Assembly: GCF_002094305.1 (NCBI RefSeq)
Contig: NZ_LWTX01000002.1
Location: 62,001-126,000 of the forward strand
DNA: 64,000 bases
Direction of reading: 5' to 3'
Source: Prescottella equi
GTDB taxonomy: Bacteria; Actinomycetota; Actinomycetes; Mycobacteriales; Mycobacteriaceae
Shown here: piece by piece, positions 37,486 through 44,898 of the stretch
Layout: every line of letters starts with the position of its first letter
How positions within the stretch are numbered: position 1 is the first letter of the stretch
Made by a program: the position numbers and the translations under genes
The notes under the pieces: generated by a model
Told to the model about the DNA's origin: nothing
What the model saw: only the letters and a program-made list of their open reading frames with translations
Database searches by the model: none

Positions 37486-37602
37486 ATGGGATCCATCTAC
37501 GAAGCCCTCGGAGTTGTGACCGGGAGCGTGAGTGCACAGATCACGAAGGGCATCAATGCCCTCTTCACGCTGAGCGGCTACCCCGGCGGAATGCCGAAGT
37601 AG
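37486..37602 (+). CDS. Small mycomembrane-peptide candidate 2 (38 aa)
   Basis: It starts MGSIYEALGVV, with AAGGAGA (37476-37482) four bases before the ATG. It is the only member with a net positive charge (Glu6, Lys21, Lys38), and it ends GYPGGMPK. No signal peptide or Cys. Its hydrophobic pattern and MGS start tie it to the neighbouring peptides. The opposite charge could allow pairing with an acidic partner, as PorA and PorH pair in Corynebacterium; that is inference. Confidence 0.68.
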   Translation: MGSIYEALGVVTGSVSAQITKGINALFTLSGYPGGMPK

Positions 37603-37624
37603 CAAATCCGGACGCACCGCAATC

Positions 37625-37655
37625 GGGCCTCGCGCAATTGATTTGCGCGGGTCCC
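37625..37655 (+). terminator. Terminator after peptide 2
   Basis: The stem GGGcCTCGCGCAA against TTGCGCGGGtCCC has one mismatch and a short loop, and is followed by GTTTGCGTTTGG. It separates peptide genes 1-2 from the mycoloyltransferase gene. Confidence 0.65.
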
Positions 37656-37772
37656 GTTTGCGTTTGGCGCCTCGGCCTACTCAGCCCTGGCACTCGTGCG
37701 CGCCCGCGCCCACCGACCTCGTGCACCGCAGGCTCGGCGCACCTGAACAGCCTGCCCCGAAGGACATCGAGA

Positions 37773-38804
37773 ATGACGAGCCTCGGAACATTCCGACGAC
37801 GCAGCACGTCCACCCACCTCCGTCGCGCCGCGTGCACCCTCGCCGCGACAACTGCATTGACCACGATGTCGGTTGCCGCCGCTCCGTTCTCACTCGCCGA
37901 GACACCATCTCAGAGCACCCGAGCGTCGATAGTCGAGACGATCGACGTCACCGATCGTCTCCTTCTCCTTCAGGTCACTTCAGCGGCCATGGGTCGCGAC
38001 GTACCTGTGAACGTGATCGTGCCGGCGGACCGCTCCGAAGCGCGGGGTGTCTACTACCTGCTCGACGGCAACTCCGGTCAGGTCGACACCACCAACTGGC
38101 TCGATCCGCGCCGGGGAAATGCCGAAGAGTTCTTTGCGGACAAGAACGCCTACGTCGTCATGCCCGTCGGGGGAACAGGCAGCCTCTACTCCGACTGGGA
38201 GACCGAGCACCCGAAGTTCGGCAAGACGAAGTGGGAGACGTTCCTGACCGAGGAACTGCCCTCGGTCATCGATGCGCAGTTCGCTACCAATGGACGTAAC
38301 GTGATCGGCGGAATCTCCTCCGGTGCGCAGGGCGCACTGATGTTGGCGTCGAGGACGCCCGACCTATACACCGGCGCAGTCGGTTACAGCGGTTGCTATC
38401 TCACCGAAGGCCCCGTCGGCCGTGCGCTCACCGATCTGGTCGTGCTCAACGGCATGGCCAACTCCGAGATGATGTGGGGTCCGGAGGGCAGCGAGGCATG
38501 GCGTGAGCACGACCTCTTCCGCAATGCGTCCGCCCTCGCAGGCAAGAAGATCTATCTCTCCTCCGGCAACGGCCTACCCGGACCACACGAATCACTGAAT
38601 CACCAAGGCATCGCGCAGACCGTCATCGTGGGTGGACTTCTCGAAGCCGGCTCGAACCTGTGCACCGATCAACTTGCGCAGGCACTTCGGGACGCCAGTG
38701 TCGACGTCACCCGCAGCGCACAGCCCGTCGGCGTCCACGCGTGGCCGTACTGGCGCGACGAACTCGGCCGCTCGTGGCCCACCATCGAAGCAGCCCTCCG
38801 GTAG
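37773..38804 (+). CDS. Mycoloyltransferase, antigen 85 family
   Basis: The 343-aa product has an Arg-rich start, a long signal peptide (about 1-42, ending SVAAAP/SLAE) and the Ag85 alpha/beta hydrolase fold. The nucleophile Ser182 lies in GGISSGAQG, Glu273 in GNGLPGPHE and His322 in VHAWPYW, equivalent to the Ag85 Ser-Glu-His triad region. The family transfers mycolic acids from trehalose monomycolate to trehalose, arabinogalactan or proteins; C. glutamicum MytC acts on small porin peptides. An AAGGA site (37760-37764) supports the ATG. Its position among six tiny peptide genes suggests the MytC-like role. Confidence 0.88.
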   Translation: MTSLGTFRRRSTSTHLRRAACTLAATTALTTMSVAAAPFSLAETPSQSTRASIVETIDVTDRLLLLQVTSAAMGRDVPVNVIVPADRSEARGVYYLLDGNSGQVDTTNWLDPRRGNAEEFFADKNAYVVMPVGGTGSLYSDWETEHPKFGKTKWETFLTEELPSVIDAQFATNGRNVIGGISSGAQGALMLASRTPDLYTGAVGYSGCYLTEGPVGRALTDLVVLNGMANSEMMWGPEGSEAWREHDLFRNASALAGKKIYLSSGNGLPGPHESLNHQGIAQTVIVGGLLEAGSNLCTDQLAQALRDASVDVTRSAQPVGVHAWPYWRDELGRSWPTIEAALR

Positions 38805-39053
38805 CGCTCGGTCGACGAAGCGGTCGTGCCCGCAACGACTTCGGGCACATGGACTCTTGCGGTCACCTTATCGCTGTCGAACGTTCGACCAGTTTACGAA
38901 ACCGGAAGAAACGCCGCAGTTTCGACAGGACGAACCGACCGTTCGTTGCTACAGTTCGGTGCGTACGGGCAATTGCTCGTGCTGAACTCGGCACTCGCAT
39001 TTCTGTCGGGACCCCGGCGGAGATGCGCGGCCGCACACTGTCGGGAGTAGAAA

Positions 39054-39167
39054 ATGGGTTCCTTAGCGGACATCTTCGATTCCGTCCAGTCGATCGATCT
39101 GGCGGGCAGCACGGTCAAGGCCATCCTGGATTGGCTGGGTGGCATCGTCACGAGCAGTGGGGCCTGA
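39054..39167 (+). CDS. Small mycomembrane-peptide candidate 3 (37 aa)
   Basis: It starts MGSLADIFDSV, with GGGAG (39043-39047) before the ATG, and ends VTSSGA. It carries four Asp and one Lys and has no signal peptide or Cys. Hydrophobic spacing suggests one amphipathic helix broken by LAGS and GG. It shares SLAD with peptide 4. A 249-bp gap separates it from the mycoloyltransferase gene, enough for its own promoter. Confidence 0.7.
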   Translation: MGSLADIFDSVQSIDLAGSTVKAILDWLGGIVTSSGA

Positions 39168-39196
39168 TTCGGCCTGAGCTCGACCGGCGAACTGTG

Positions 39197-39217
39197 CGTG
39201 ATCGCGATGCGATCACG
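39197..39217 (+). promoter_or_regulatory. Hairpin between peptide genes 3 and 4
   Basis: CGTGATCGC, loop GAT, and its exact complement form a 9-bp stem without a T run. Processing or stabilising of the mRNA is as likely as termination. Confidence 0.5.
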
Positions 39218-39283
39218 ACCCGCTTCACATCAATCGACTACAGCGCCCTCAACGGGGGCCTGTAACAAATCCGGAGGTTGGAA

Positions 39284-39400
39284 ATGAGCTCGCTCGCAGA
39301 CCTGATCAAGATCCCCGTGATGAGCGTCGACGCCCTCGGTGTCGGCCTGCTCAATTCGTTCCGCAACTTGATCGATTACGCCGGCCTCGTCCTGAGCTGA
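39284..39400 (+). CDS. Small mycomembrane-peptide candidate 4 (38 aa)
   Basis: It starts MSSLADLIKIPV, with GGAGGT (39273-39278), and ends AGLVLS. It is the most hydrophobic member, with Asp6, Asp16 and Asp31 balanced by Lys9 and Arg27. No signal peptide or Cys. SLAD and a C-terminal Ser link it to peptides 3, 5 and 6. A 17-bp terminator stem follows 31 bp after the stop codon. Confidence 0.7.
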   Translation: MSSLADLIKIPVMSVDALGVGLLNSFRNLIDYAGLVLS

Positions 39401-39430
39401 GGTCGACGCCGATCGAGTACGTCGGCAGGA

Positions 39431-39468
39431 CAGCTGGGGCCCGTGCAGATATGCACGGGCCCCAGCTG
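39431..39468 (+). terminator. Strong intrinsic terminator after peptide 4
   Basis: A perfect 17-bp stem (starting CAGCTGGGGCCCGTGCA) with loop GATA is followed by TTTCCGCTTT. It ends the peptide 3-4 transcription unit. Confidence 0.9.
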
Positions 39469-39775
39469 TTTCCGCTTTACGGGACTGTAGTGCGCACCCA
39501 GAACGGGATACCGGCCCCTGATCCGATGGACAAATACCGGCGGGAAATCGGCCGCGTTGACGAAAAGCCAGAAAACGTCAGAGACGACGCGCGAAGAACC
39601 GCCAAAGGTACGTGAGGGATTCGCGCCGCGGTCCGGTTTCACGAATATCTGAAATCGCCACAAAAGATACCAACCGATTGCTAGCGTCTCACCCGTCACG
39701 AGTCGGACGACTCGCGGACAGATCGCGCACCGCTCGAGCAGTGGGGCGCCCACCGCACTACGCAAGGAGACTCAC
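39469..39775. other. Intergenic region, probable promoter of peptide genes 5-6
   Basis: About 300 bp lie between a strong terminator and the next peptide gene. No frame on the + strand looks coding. A 129-codon open frame on the - strand crosses the terminator and the preceding gene and is taken as chance. The segment is less GC-rich than its surroundings (for example AAATCGCCACAAAAGATACC near 39651), as expected for a promoter region. Confidence 0.5.
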
Positions 39776-39883
39776 ATGGGATCGCTCGAAGGCCTGTTCG
39801 CCAATTCATCGGCCGCGCTCGAGGACCTGTTCGACACCATCACCGGCTCGGTCGAGGGCATCTTCGGCATCTTCGGCAGCTGA
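39776..39883 (+). CDS. Small mycomembrane-peptide candidate 5 (35 aa)
   Basis: It starts MGSLEGLFANS, sharing MGSLEG with peptide 1, and ends GIFGIFGS. It has AAGGAGA (39764-39770) five bases before the ATG. It carries five acidic and no basic residues. Hydrophobic Leu, Phe and Ile recur at helical spacing with small residues opposite. The penultimate-Gly, terminal-Ser end FGS recurs in peptide 6. No signal peptide or Cys. Confidence 0.72.
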   Translation: MGSLEGLFANSSAALEDLFDTITGSVEGIFGIFGS

Positions 39884-40012
39884 GCCTGATTCGGCATCGG
39901 GGCAGTCGGGTTCATTCCTGAACCTGCGGCGCCCTCGCTCCTCCACGGAGCACCCCACCATATTTCGCAGGCCCGGCTCACTCCCCGGCCCGCCCTGTCT
40001 TGGAGGTACACC

Positions 40013-40159
40013 ATGGACTTCGGTTCTCTCACCGCCGCGATCGGCATCCCGTTCGGCAGTGCCGATCTCGTTCTCGCCGGCATCATCGACTCGGTCGACT
40101 ACGTGCTGTCCGGTATCACTGCCGTCGCCGGCAACGTGCTGAGCAGCTTCGGCTCCTGA
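40013..40159 (+). CDS. Small mycomembrane-peptide candidate 6 (48 aa)
   Basis: It starts MDFGSLTAAIG and ends VLSSFGS, with GGAGGT (40002-40007). It has four Asp and no basic residues. It contains the internal FGS at residues 14-16 as well as the terminal one. The central part (LVLAGIIDSVDYVLSGITAV) is a continuous amphipathic hydrophobic stretch long enough to span a membrane. It shares FGSL and FGS with the secreted protein at 271-1062. Confidence 0.72.
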   Translation: MDFGSLTAAIGIPFGSADLVLAGIIDSVDYVLSGITAVAGNVLSSFGS

Positions 40160-40170
40160 GCGACTGATTC

Positions 40171-40209
40171 GAGTTCGGCCCGTTCGGCATCGCCGAACGG
40201 GCCGAACTC
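40171..40209. terminator. Bidirectional terminator at the right end of the peptide island
   Basis: A perfect 18-bp stem (starting GAGTTCGGCCCG) has a 3-nt loop. Its right arm overlaps the stop codon of the convergent YyaL-like gene by two bases. Confidence 0.9.
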
Positions 40210-42232
40210 ATCTCTCGATCTGCGCGCGCAGATCCTCCGGGTCCGTCACCGGCCGATCACACACGAATCCCCGGCACACGTAGGCGGTGGGCGCCCCGTC
40301 GATCTGCGGCCGGTCCGCCAGCAGCGGCGTGGAATCCGCTCGCCCTGCCACCACCACAGCGCCGCCGGGCGCGAGAACCCGCGCCTGCATGGACAGCTCG
40401 GACGGCGCGTCCTCGGACACCGCGATCTGCAGGGGTCCGCGGACGAACGCCTCGGCGACGGCCAGCCAGTGCCCGGCGGATCGCGGTGCACGTTGCAGGG
40501 CCACCGAGGCACGATTCAGCGAGTCCGCGGCGGCCGCCGCGTACCTCGCCGACCGGTCCGCGGCCACCAGCGACGACGCCGTGAGCAGTGCCTCCGTCGT
40601 CACCGATGCCCCGGAGGGCGTCGCGCCGTCCAGCGGATCGCGGGGCCTGGCCACCAGCGTCTCGGCGTCGTCGGCGGTGTCGAACCAGCTTCCCGGCTCG
40701 TCGGGGTCGGCGAAGTGATCGATGGCAGTGTCCAGCAGTCCTGTTGCCGCCTCCAGCCACTCGGCCGCACCGGTTACCTGGTGCAGCGTCGACAATCCCG
40801 TCGCCAGGGCGCCGTAGTCCTCGAGAATCCCGGCCGGCTCCCCCACCGTCCCACCGAGCGACGCGCGCCGCAGCCGTCCGTCCACCAGGTGCGTCGACAG
40901 CACCATGTGCGCGCATTCCTCGGCGGCCTCGACCCAGTCGGCACGACCGAGCGCGGCCCCGGCCTCGGCGAGCGCGGTGATCGCCAGTCCGTTCCAGGCC
41001 GTGACGACCTTGTCGTCCCGCGCCGGCTGCGGACGCCGGGTTCGCGCGGCGAGTAGCCGTGAACGGATGTCGGCCAGCCGATCCGCGTCCAGCGGATCGG
41101 CGGGCAACTGCAGCACCGACGTGCCGCGCTCGAAGGTTCCGGTGTCGGTGACCGCGAACGTCTCGGCAGCCCACCGCCCGTCGTCGTCTCCGACGACGTC
41201 GGCGATCTGCTGCGCCGTCCACGCGTAGGTGAGGCCTTCCTCGCCGTCGGTGTCCGCGTCGAGTGCGGAGGCGAACGCCCCTGCCGCGGTGCGAAGGTCG
41301 CGCAGAAGGAAGTCGACGGTTTCCTCCGTCACGCGGCGTGCGAGCGCCGAACCGGTCCGACGGGCGAGGTGCGCATAGAACCGCACCAGCAAAGCGTTGT
41401 CGTAGAGCATCTTCTCGAAGTGCGGCACCACCCACTGGGTGTCCACCGAGTAGCGGGCGAAGCCGCCACCGAGCTGGTCGTAGATGCCCCCGCGGGCCAT
41501 CGCCTCCGCGGTGCGCTCGACCGCCCGCAGGGTCGGTCCGGCCGACGTCCGCTCGTAGGACCGCAGCAGTCCTTCGAGCAGCATCGACGGCGGGAACTTG
41601 GGCGCCCCGCCGAACCCGCCGTGATCGCGGTCCTCGTCGCGCAGCACGTTCGCAACGGCACCCGACAGCAGCGGGACGTCGATCGGCGCCCCACCCGCGG
41701 GCAGGGCGCTGCTGCTGCGACGCAGCTCCGCCACCACAGACGCGGCTGCGTCGTCCACATCACCGCGACGACTCCGCCACGTGTCGGTGACTGCGTGGAG
41801 CAGCTGCACGAACGACGGCATCCCGCCGCGCGGTTCCCGCGGGTAGTACGTACCGCAGTAGAACGGCGCACCGTCCGGGGTGAGGAAGCACGTCATGGGC
41901 CAGCCGCCCTGGCCCGTCATCGCGACCGTGGCGTTCATGTAGACGGCGTCGAGGTCGGGCCGCTCCTCGCGGTCGACCTTGATGCACACGAAGTACTCGT
42001 TCATCACGGCCGCCGTCGCGTCGTCCTCGAACGACTCGTGCGCCATGACATGGCACCAGTGGCAGGCCGCATAGCCGATGGACAGCAGGACCGGCACGTC
42101 CCTCTCGCGCGCCCACGCCAGCGCGTCCGGTCCCCACTGGTGCCAGTGGACCGGGTTGTCGGCGTGCTGACGCAGATACGGGCTGGTCGCCTCGCCGAGC
42201 GTGTTGCGCTCACGTCCCCCCGGCGAAGTCAC
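40208..42232 (-). CDS. Thioredoxin-domain protein of the YyaL/DUF255 family
   Basis: The 674-aa protein (GTG start) has an N-terminal thioredoxin-like domain with SPYLRQHADNPVHWHQW and the redox-like motif YAACHWCHVM, then an (alpha/alpha)6 barrel resembling N-acylglucosamine epimerases (GGIYDQLGGGFARYSVDTQWVVPHFEKMLYD). The function is unknown; some relatives are implicated in sugar or spermatogenesis-linked metabolism. It follows the small membrane protein and mca on the same strand with a short gap, matching recalled Rv1084-Rv1083-Rv1082. Confidence 0.9.
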   Translation of the reverse strand: MTSPGGRERNTLGEATSPYLRQHADNPVHWHQWGPDALAWARERDVPVLLSIGYAACHWCHVMAHESFEDDATAAVMNEYFVCIKVDREERPDLDAVYMNATVAMTGQGGWPMTCFLTPDGAPFYCGTYYPREPRGGMPSFVQLLHAVTDTWRSRRGDVDDAAASVVAELRRSSSALPAGGAPIDVPLLSGAVANVLRDEDRDHGGFGGAPKFPPSMLLEGLLRSYERTSAGPTLRAVERTAEAMARGGIYDQLGGGFARYSVDTQWVVPHFEKMLYDNALLVRFYAHLARRTGSALARRVTEETVDFLLRDLRTAAGAFASALDADTDGEEGLTYAWTAQQIADVVGDDDGRWAAETFAVTDTGTFERGTSVLQLPADPLDADRLADIRSRLLAARTRRPQPARDDKVVTAWNGLAITALAEAGAALGRADWVEAAEECAHMVLSTHLVDGRLRRASLGGTVGEPAGILEDYGALATGLSTLHQVTGAAEWLEAATGLLDTAIDHFADPDEPGSWFDTADDAETLVARPRDPLDGATPSGASVTTEALLTASSLVAADRSARYAAAAADSLNRASVALQRAPRSAGHWLAVAEAFVRGPLQIAVSEDAPSELSMQARVLAPGGAVVVAGRADSTPLLADRPQIDGAPTAYVCRGFVCDRPVTDPEDLRAQIER

Positions 42233-42240
42233 GACGCCCC

Positions 42241-42576
42241 CTAGCTCGCCGGCTTCGCAGGCGGGTCCTGCTCGGTCCGCGAATCCTGCGTCCTGTGCTC
42301 GGCCCTCTGCTTCGGCTCGGTGACCTCGGCGATCGTGGCGACCCCCAGATCGGTTCCCTCGTCCGCCGCCTGATCCGCCTCGGGGTGCTCGGGCTGGAAC
42401 GTGTCCGGGAGCTTCTTGAGCTGCTTGTTCATCGAACGAATCAACAGGACCGTGCCGACCAGGAGCGCAACGACGAGCACCAGCCCGAGCGGTGACGCCT
42501 TGCCGAACTCGGGCCCCTGCGGGCTGCTCGGGGTGCTCGTGCCCTGGGCGAGGATCTCCCACGCCAACGTCGTCAT
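42241..42576 (-). CDS. Small membrane protein next to mca (Rv1083-like)
   Basis: The 111-aa product starts at ATG 42576, sharing one base with the mca stop. One membrane helix (about residues 30-47, LGLVLVVALLVGTVLLI) is followed by a charged cytosolic tail rich in Glu, Pro and Gln. No domain is recognised. Tight coupling between mca and the YyaL-like gene suggests a shared operon. Confidence 0.8.
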   Translation of the reverse strand: MTTLAWEILAQGTSTPSSPQGPEFGKASPLGLVLVVALLVGTVLLIRSMNKQLKKLPDTFQPEHPEADQAADEGTDLGVATIAEVTEPKQRAEHRTQDSRTEQDPPAKPAS

Positions 42577-43454
42577 CACTGCTTCTCATCCTTCACGATG
42601 CCCGCGAACAGGTCGTTCTCCGGTATTGCGGTGTGTACCCGGGTCTTGGCCAACTCGAACTCCTCGGTCGGCCAGATCTTCTGCTGGATGTCGAGCGGCA
42701 CCGCGAAGAAGGACCCGTTGGGGTCGATCTGGGTCGCGTGGGCACGCAGCGCGTCGTCCCGCTGCGGGAAGTAGTCGCCGCACTCGATCTGCGTGGTGAC
42801 CCGCGCCATGAGGTCACCCTGCTCGGTCTTCCACTTCTTCAACCACTCGGCCATCGGGAAGTCCTCGCCGCGTCGCTCGTACTCCTCCTGGAACTGGACC
42901 AGACGCTTCCGGATGAATCCGTGCGAGTAGTAGACCTTCTGCACCTCCCACGGCGCACCGGCGTCCGGGAACTGCTCCGGATCGGCGGCCGCGTCGTACG
43001 CGGCCATCGACACCTCGTGGCACTTGATGTGGTCCGGGTGCGGGTAGCCGCCGTTCTCGTCGTACGTGGTCATCACGTGCGGGCGGAACTCGCGGATCAC
43101 CTTCACCAGCGCCTCGGTGGGCACCTCGAGAGGCTCGAGCGCAAAGCAACCCTCGGGCAGCGGCGGCTTGGGGTCGCCCTCCGGCAGTCCGGAGTCGACG
43201 AATCCGAGCCATGTCTGCCGCACCCCGAGGATGCGGGCGGCCTCGGCCATCTCCTCCTGCCGCACCTCGCTCATCCGCTCCCGGATGCCCGGCACGTCCA
43301 TCGCCGGGTTGAGGATGTCGCCACGCTCACCACCGGTGAGGGTCACCACGAGAACCTCGTTGCCCTCCGCGGCGTAGCGAGCCATCGTCGCAGCGCCCTT
43401 GCTCGACTCGTCGTCGGGATGGGCATGAACGGCCATGAGTCGGAATCCGCTCAC
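42576..43454 (-). CDS. mca: Mycothiol S-conjugate amidase
   Basis: The 292-aa zinc enzyme cleaves mycothiol conjugates of toxins to release a mercapturic acid. Motifs: [15 protein letters not shown] (zinc ligands His, Asp), HPDHIKCHE (third ligand) and GERGDILNP. The GTG at 43454 is preferred because GAGGTGA lies about 8 bp before it and homologues start at that point; an ATG ten codons upstream is less likely. It shows that the host makes mycothiol. Confidence 0.95.
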   Translation of the reverse strand: MSGFRLMAVHAHPDDESSKGAATMARYAAEGNEVLVVTLTGGERGDILNPAMDVPGIRERMSEVRQEEMAEAARILGVRQTWLGFVDSGLPEGDPKPPLPEGCFALEPLEVPTEALVKVIREFRPHVMTTYDENGGYPHPDHIKCHEVSMAAYDAAADPEQFPDAGAPWEVQKVYYSHGFIRKRLVQFQEEYERRGEDFPMAEWLKKWKTEQGDLMARVTTQIECGDYFPQRDDALRAHATQIDPNGSFFAVPLDIQQKIWPTEEFELAKTRVHTAIPENDLFAGIVKDEKQ

Positions 43455-43660
43455 GTGTGTCTTCACCTCAGCTTCGCGTGTCACTGTCGTGGCGTGTCAC
43501 CTGCAGTGTCCGACCGCTACCACTCGCGGGGCGCAGTCGTCCTTCCCCTATAGTTCCACCTGGCACATACGACCGTCTGTCGTACCCCCGCTACGCGCGG
43601 TAAACGGCGACTCCGACGGCCGCACACAGCCCCCTTGACCGACGGCGCGAGAGCAGAGTG

Positions 43661-44086
43661 ATGAGCAGTACCCCCTCCCCGGATCGCTACGGAACCGCCC
43701 GACGCCGGTCGGGTCCGCTCCCCTGGGGCAAGCTGCTGCTCACCGGCCTCGTGGTGCTCGCCGGCATCGGAATCGCGTACATCGGCTACACCAAGTTCGC
43801 GGTCAAGGACGTCGAGGGCAAGCAGATCGCATTCGACATCGTCGACGACCGGACGATGAACATCCAGTTCACCGTGACGCGCGACAACCCATCCGAGCCC
43901 GCGGTCTGCATCATCCGGACCCGGTCCAAGGACGGCTCGGAGACCGGCCGCCGCGAGGTGTACGTCGCTCCGTCCGACTCGGACACCGTCGAGATCACCG
44001 CCCCCGTCTACGCATCCAAGCCGCCCGCTATGGGCGATCTGTACGGATGCAGTACGAACGTTCCGGACTACCTTCGCGCGGGCTGA
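43661..44086 (+). CDS. DUF4307 membrane protein
   Basis: The 141-aa product has one membrane helix (about residues 23-43) and an extracytoplasmic domain with two Cys (AVCIIRT and YGCSTN), matching the DUF4307 pattern. It is divergent from mca, as recalled for Rv1081c. Function is unknown. A GTG just before the ATG is an alternative start. Confidence 0.82.
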   Translation: MSSTPSPDRYGTARRRSGPLPWGKLLLTGLVVLAGIGIAYIGYTKFAVKDVEGKQIAFDIVDDRTMNIQFTVTRDNPSEPAVCIIRTRSKDGSETGRREVYVAPSDSDTVEITAPVYASKPPAMGDLYGCSTNVPDYLRAG

Positions 44087-44091
44087 GCGGA

Positions 44092-44121
44092 CGGCCGATC
44101 GGCCGTTGTTCCGATCGGCCG
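44092..44121 (+). terminator. Terminator after the DUF4307 gene
   Basis: CGGCCGATCGG and its complement form an 11-bp stem with loop CCGTTGTT, followed by GAAAACC. It separates this gene from greA. Confidence 0.7.
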
Positions 44122-44149
44122 AAAACCCTCATCGTGCTAAAATGAGTCG

Positions 44150-44177
44150 ATACACGGTTCCACTCGGAGCCGTGTAT
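44150..44177 (+). promoter_or_regulatory. Hairpin in the greA leader
   Basis: ATACACGG and its complement pair around a 12-nt loop, just after a TAAAAT box (44138-44143) that may be a -10 element. This leaves a leader of about 180 nt before the greA start. Whether the stem is transcribed depends on the true start site. Confidence 0.4.
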
Positions 44178-44332
44178 TGCTGCATTGACGGCAGGACGAG
44201 TCTGCTCACGCGGTGGGCGTACCCGGGGGATTTCGCCACGGACTAGAGCCGGCCTGACCGTTGATCGTTGCTGTTCGCAGCGATCTGCCGAGGGAGTCCA
44301 CCCGGACTTCGACTACAAGGGAGTGATCGAGA

Positions 44333-44827
44333 ATGACCGAGACCCAGGTGACCTGGCTTACTCAGGAGTCTCACGACAGGCTCAAGAATGAGCTCGACCA
44401 GCTCATCGCCAATCGTCCGGTCATTGCCGCCGAGATCAACGAGCGTCGCGAAGAGGGCGACCTCAAGGAGAACGGTGGCTACCATGCTGCGCGCGAGGAG
44501 CAAGGCCAGCAGGAGGCGCGTATCCGCCAGCTGCAGGAGCTGCTGAACAACGCCAAGGTCGGCGAGGCGCCCACGCAGTCCGGCGTCGCGCTGCCCGGGT
44601 CCGTCGTCAAGGTCTACTACGACGGCGACGAGTCCGACACCGAGACGTTCCTGATCGCGACCCGTGAAGAGGGCGCCCGCGACAACAAGCTCGAGGTCTA
44701 CTCCCCCAACTCGCCGCTCGGTGGAGCCCTGCTCAACGCCAAGGTCGGCGAGACCCGCGAGTACACCCTGCCCAACGGCAGCCTGATGAAGGTCACGCTC
44801 ATCAGCGCGGAGCCGTACCACGGCTGA
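44333..44827 (+). CDS. greA: Transcription elongation factor GreA
   Basis: The 164-aa product has an N-terminal antiparallel coiled coil with the acidic tip ([24 protein letters not shown]) and a C-terminal FKBP-like domain ([15 protein letters not shown]). GreA rescues backtracked RNA polymerase by stimulating transcript cleavage. AAGGGAG about 9 bp before the ATG supports the start. The recalled counterpart is Rv1080c. Confidence 0.97.
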   Translation: MTETQVTWLTQESHDRLKNELDQLIANRPVIAAEINERREEGDLKENGGYHAAREEQGQQEARIRQLQELLNNAKVGEAPTQSGVALPGSVVKVYYDGDESDTETFLIATREEGARDNKLEVYSPNSPLGGALLNAKVGETREYTLPNGSLMKVTLISAEPYHG

Positions 44828-44843
44828 TCCCGCCTCGAACGTC

Positions 44844-44882
44844 CCGAACCCCGGCCGAGCATCCGCTCGGACCGGGGTTCGG
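44844..44882. terminator. Bidirectional terminator after greA
   Basis: CCGAACCCCGG plus CCGAG pair with their complements in a 16-bp stem carrying one bulged A, with loop CATCCG. It lies between the convergent greA and SEC-C genes. Confidence 0.85.
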
Positions 44883-44898
44883 CTGTTCTCGGGACCGG

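Noticed and set aside
39376-39765. A 129-codon - strand frame between peptide genes 4 and 5
   Set aside because: It crosses a strong terminator stem and the end of peptide gene 4, and has no ribosome site or domain.
37185-40159. Peptide cluster as a bacteriocin or phenol-soluble-modulin-like toxin locus
   Set aside because: No immunity, processing protease or ABC exporter gene is nearby, and most peptides are acidic. The adjacent mycoloyltransferase fits the porin-like reading better, though this is not excluded.
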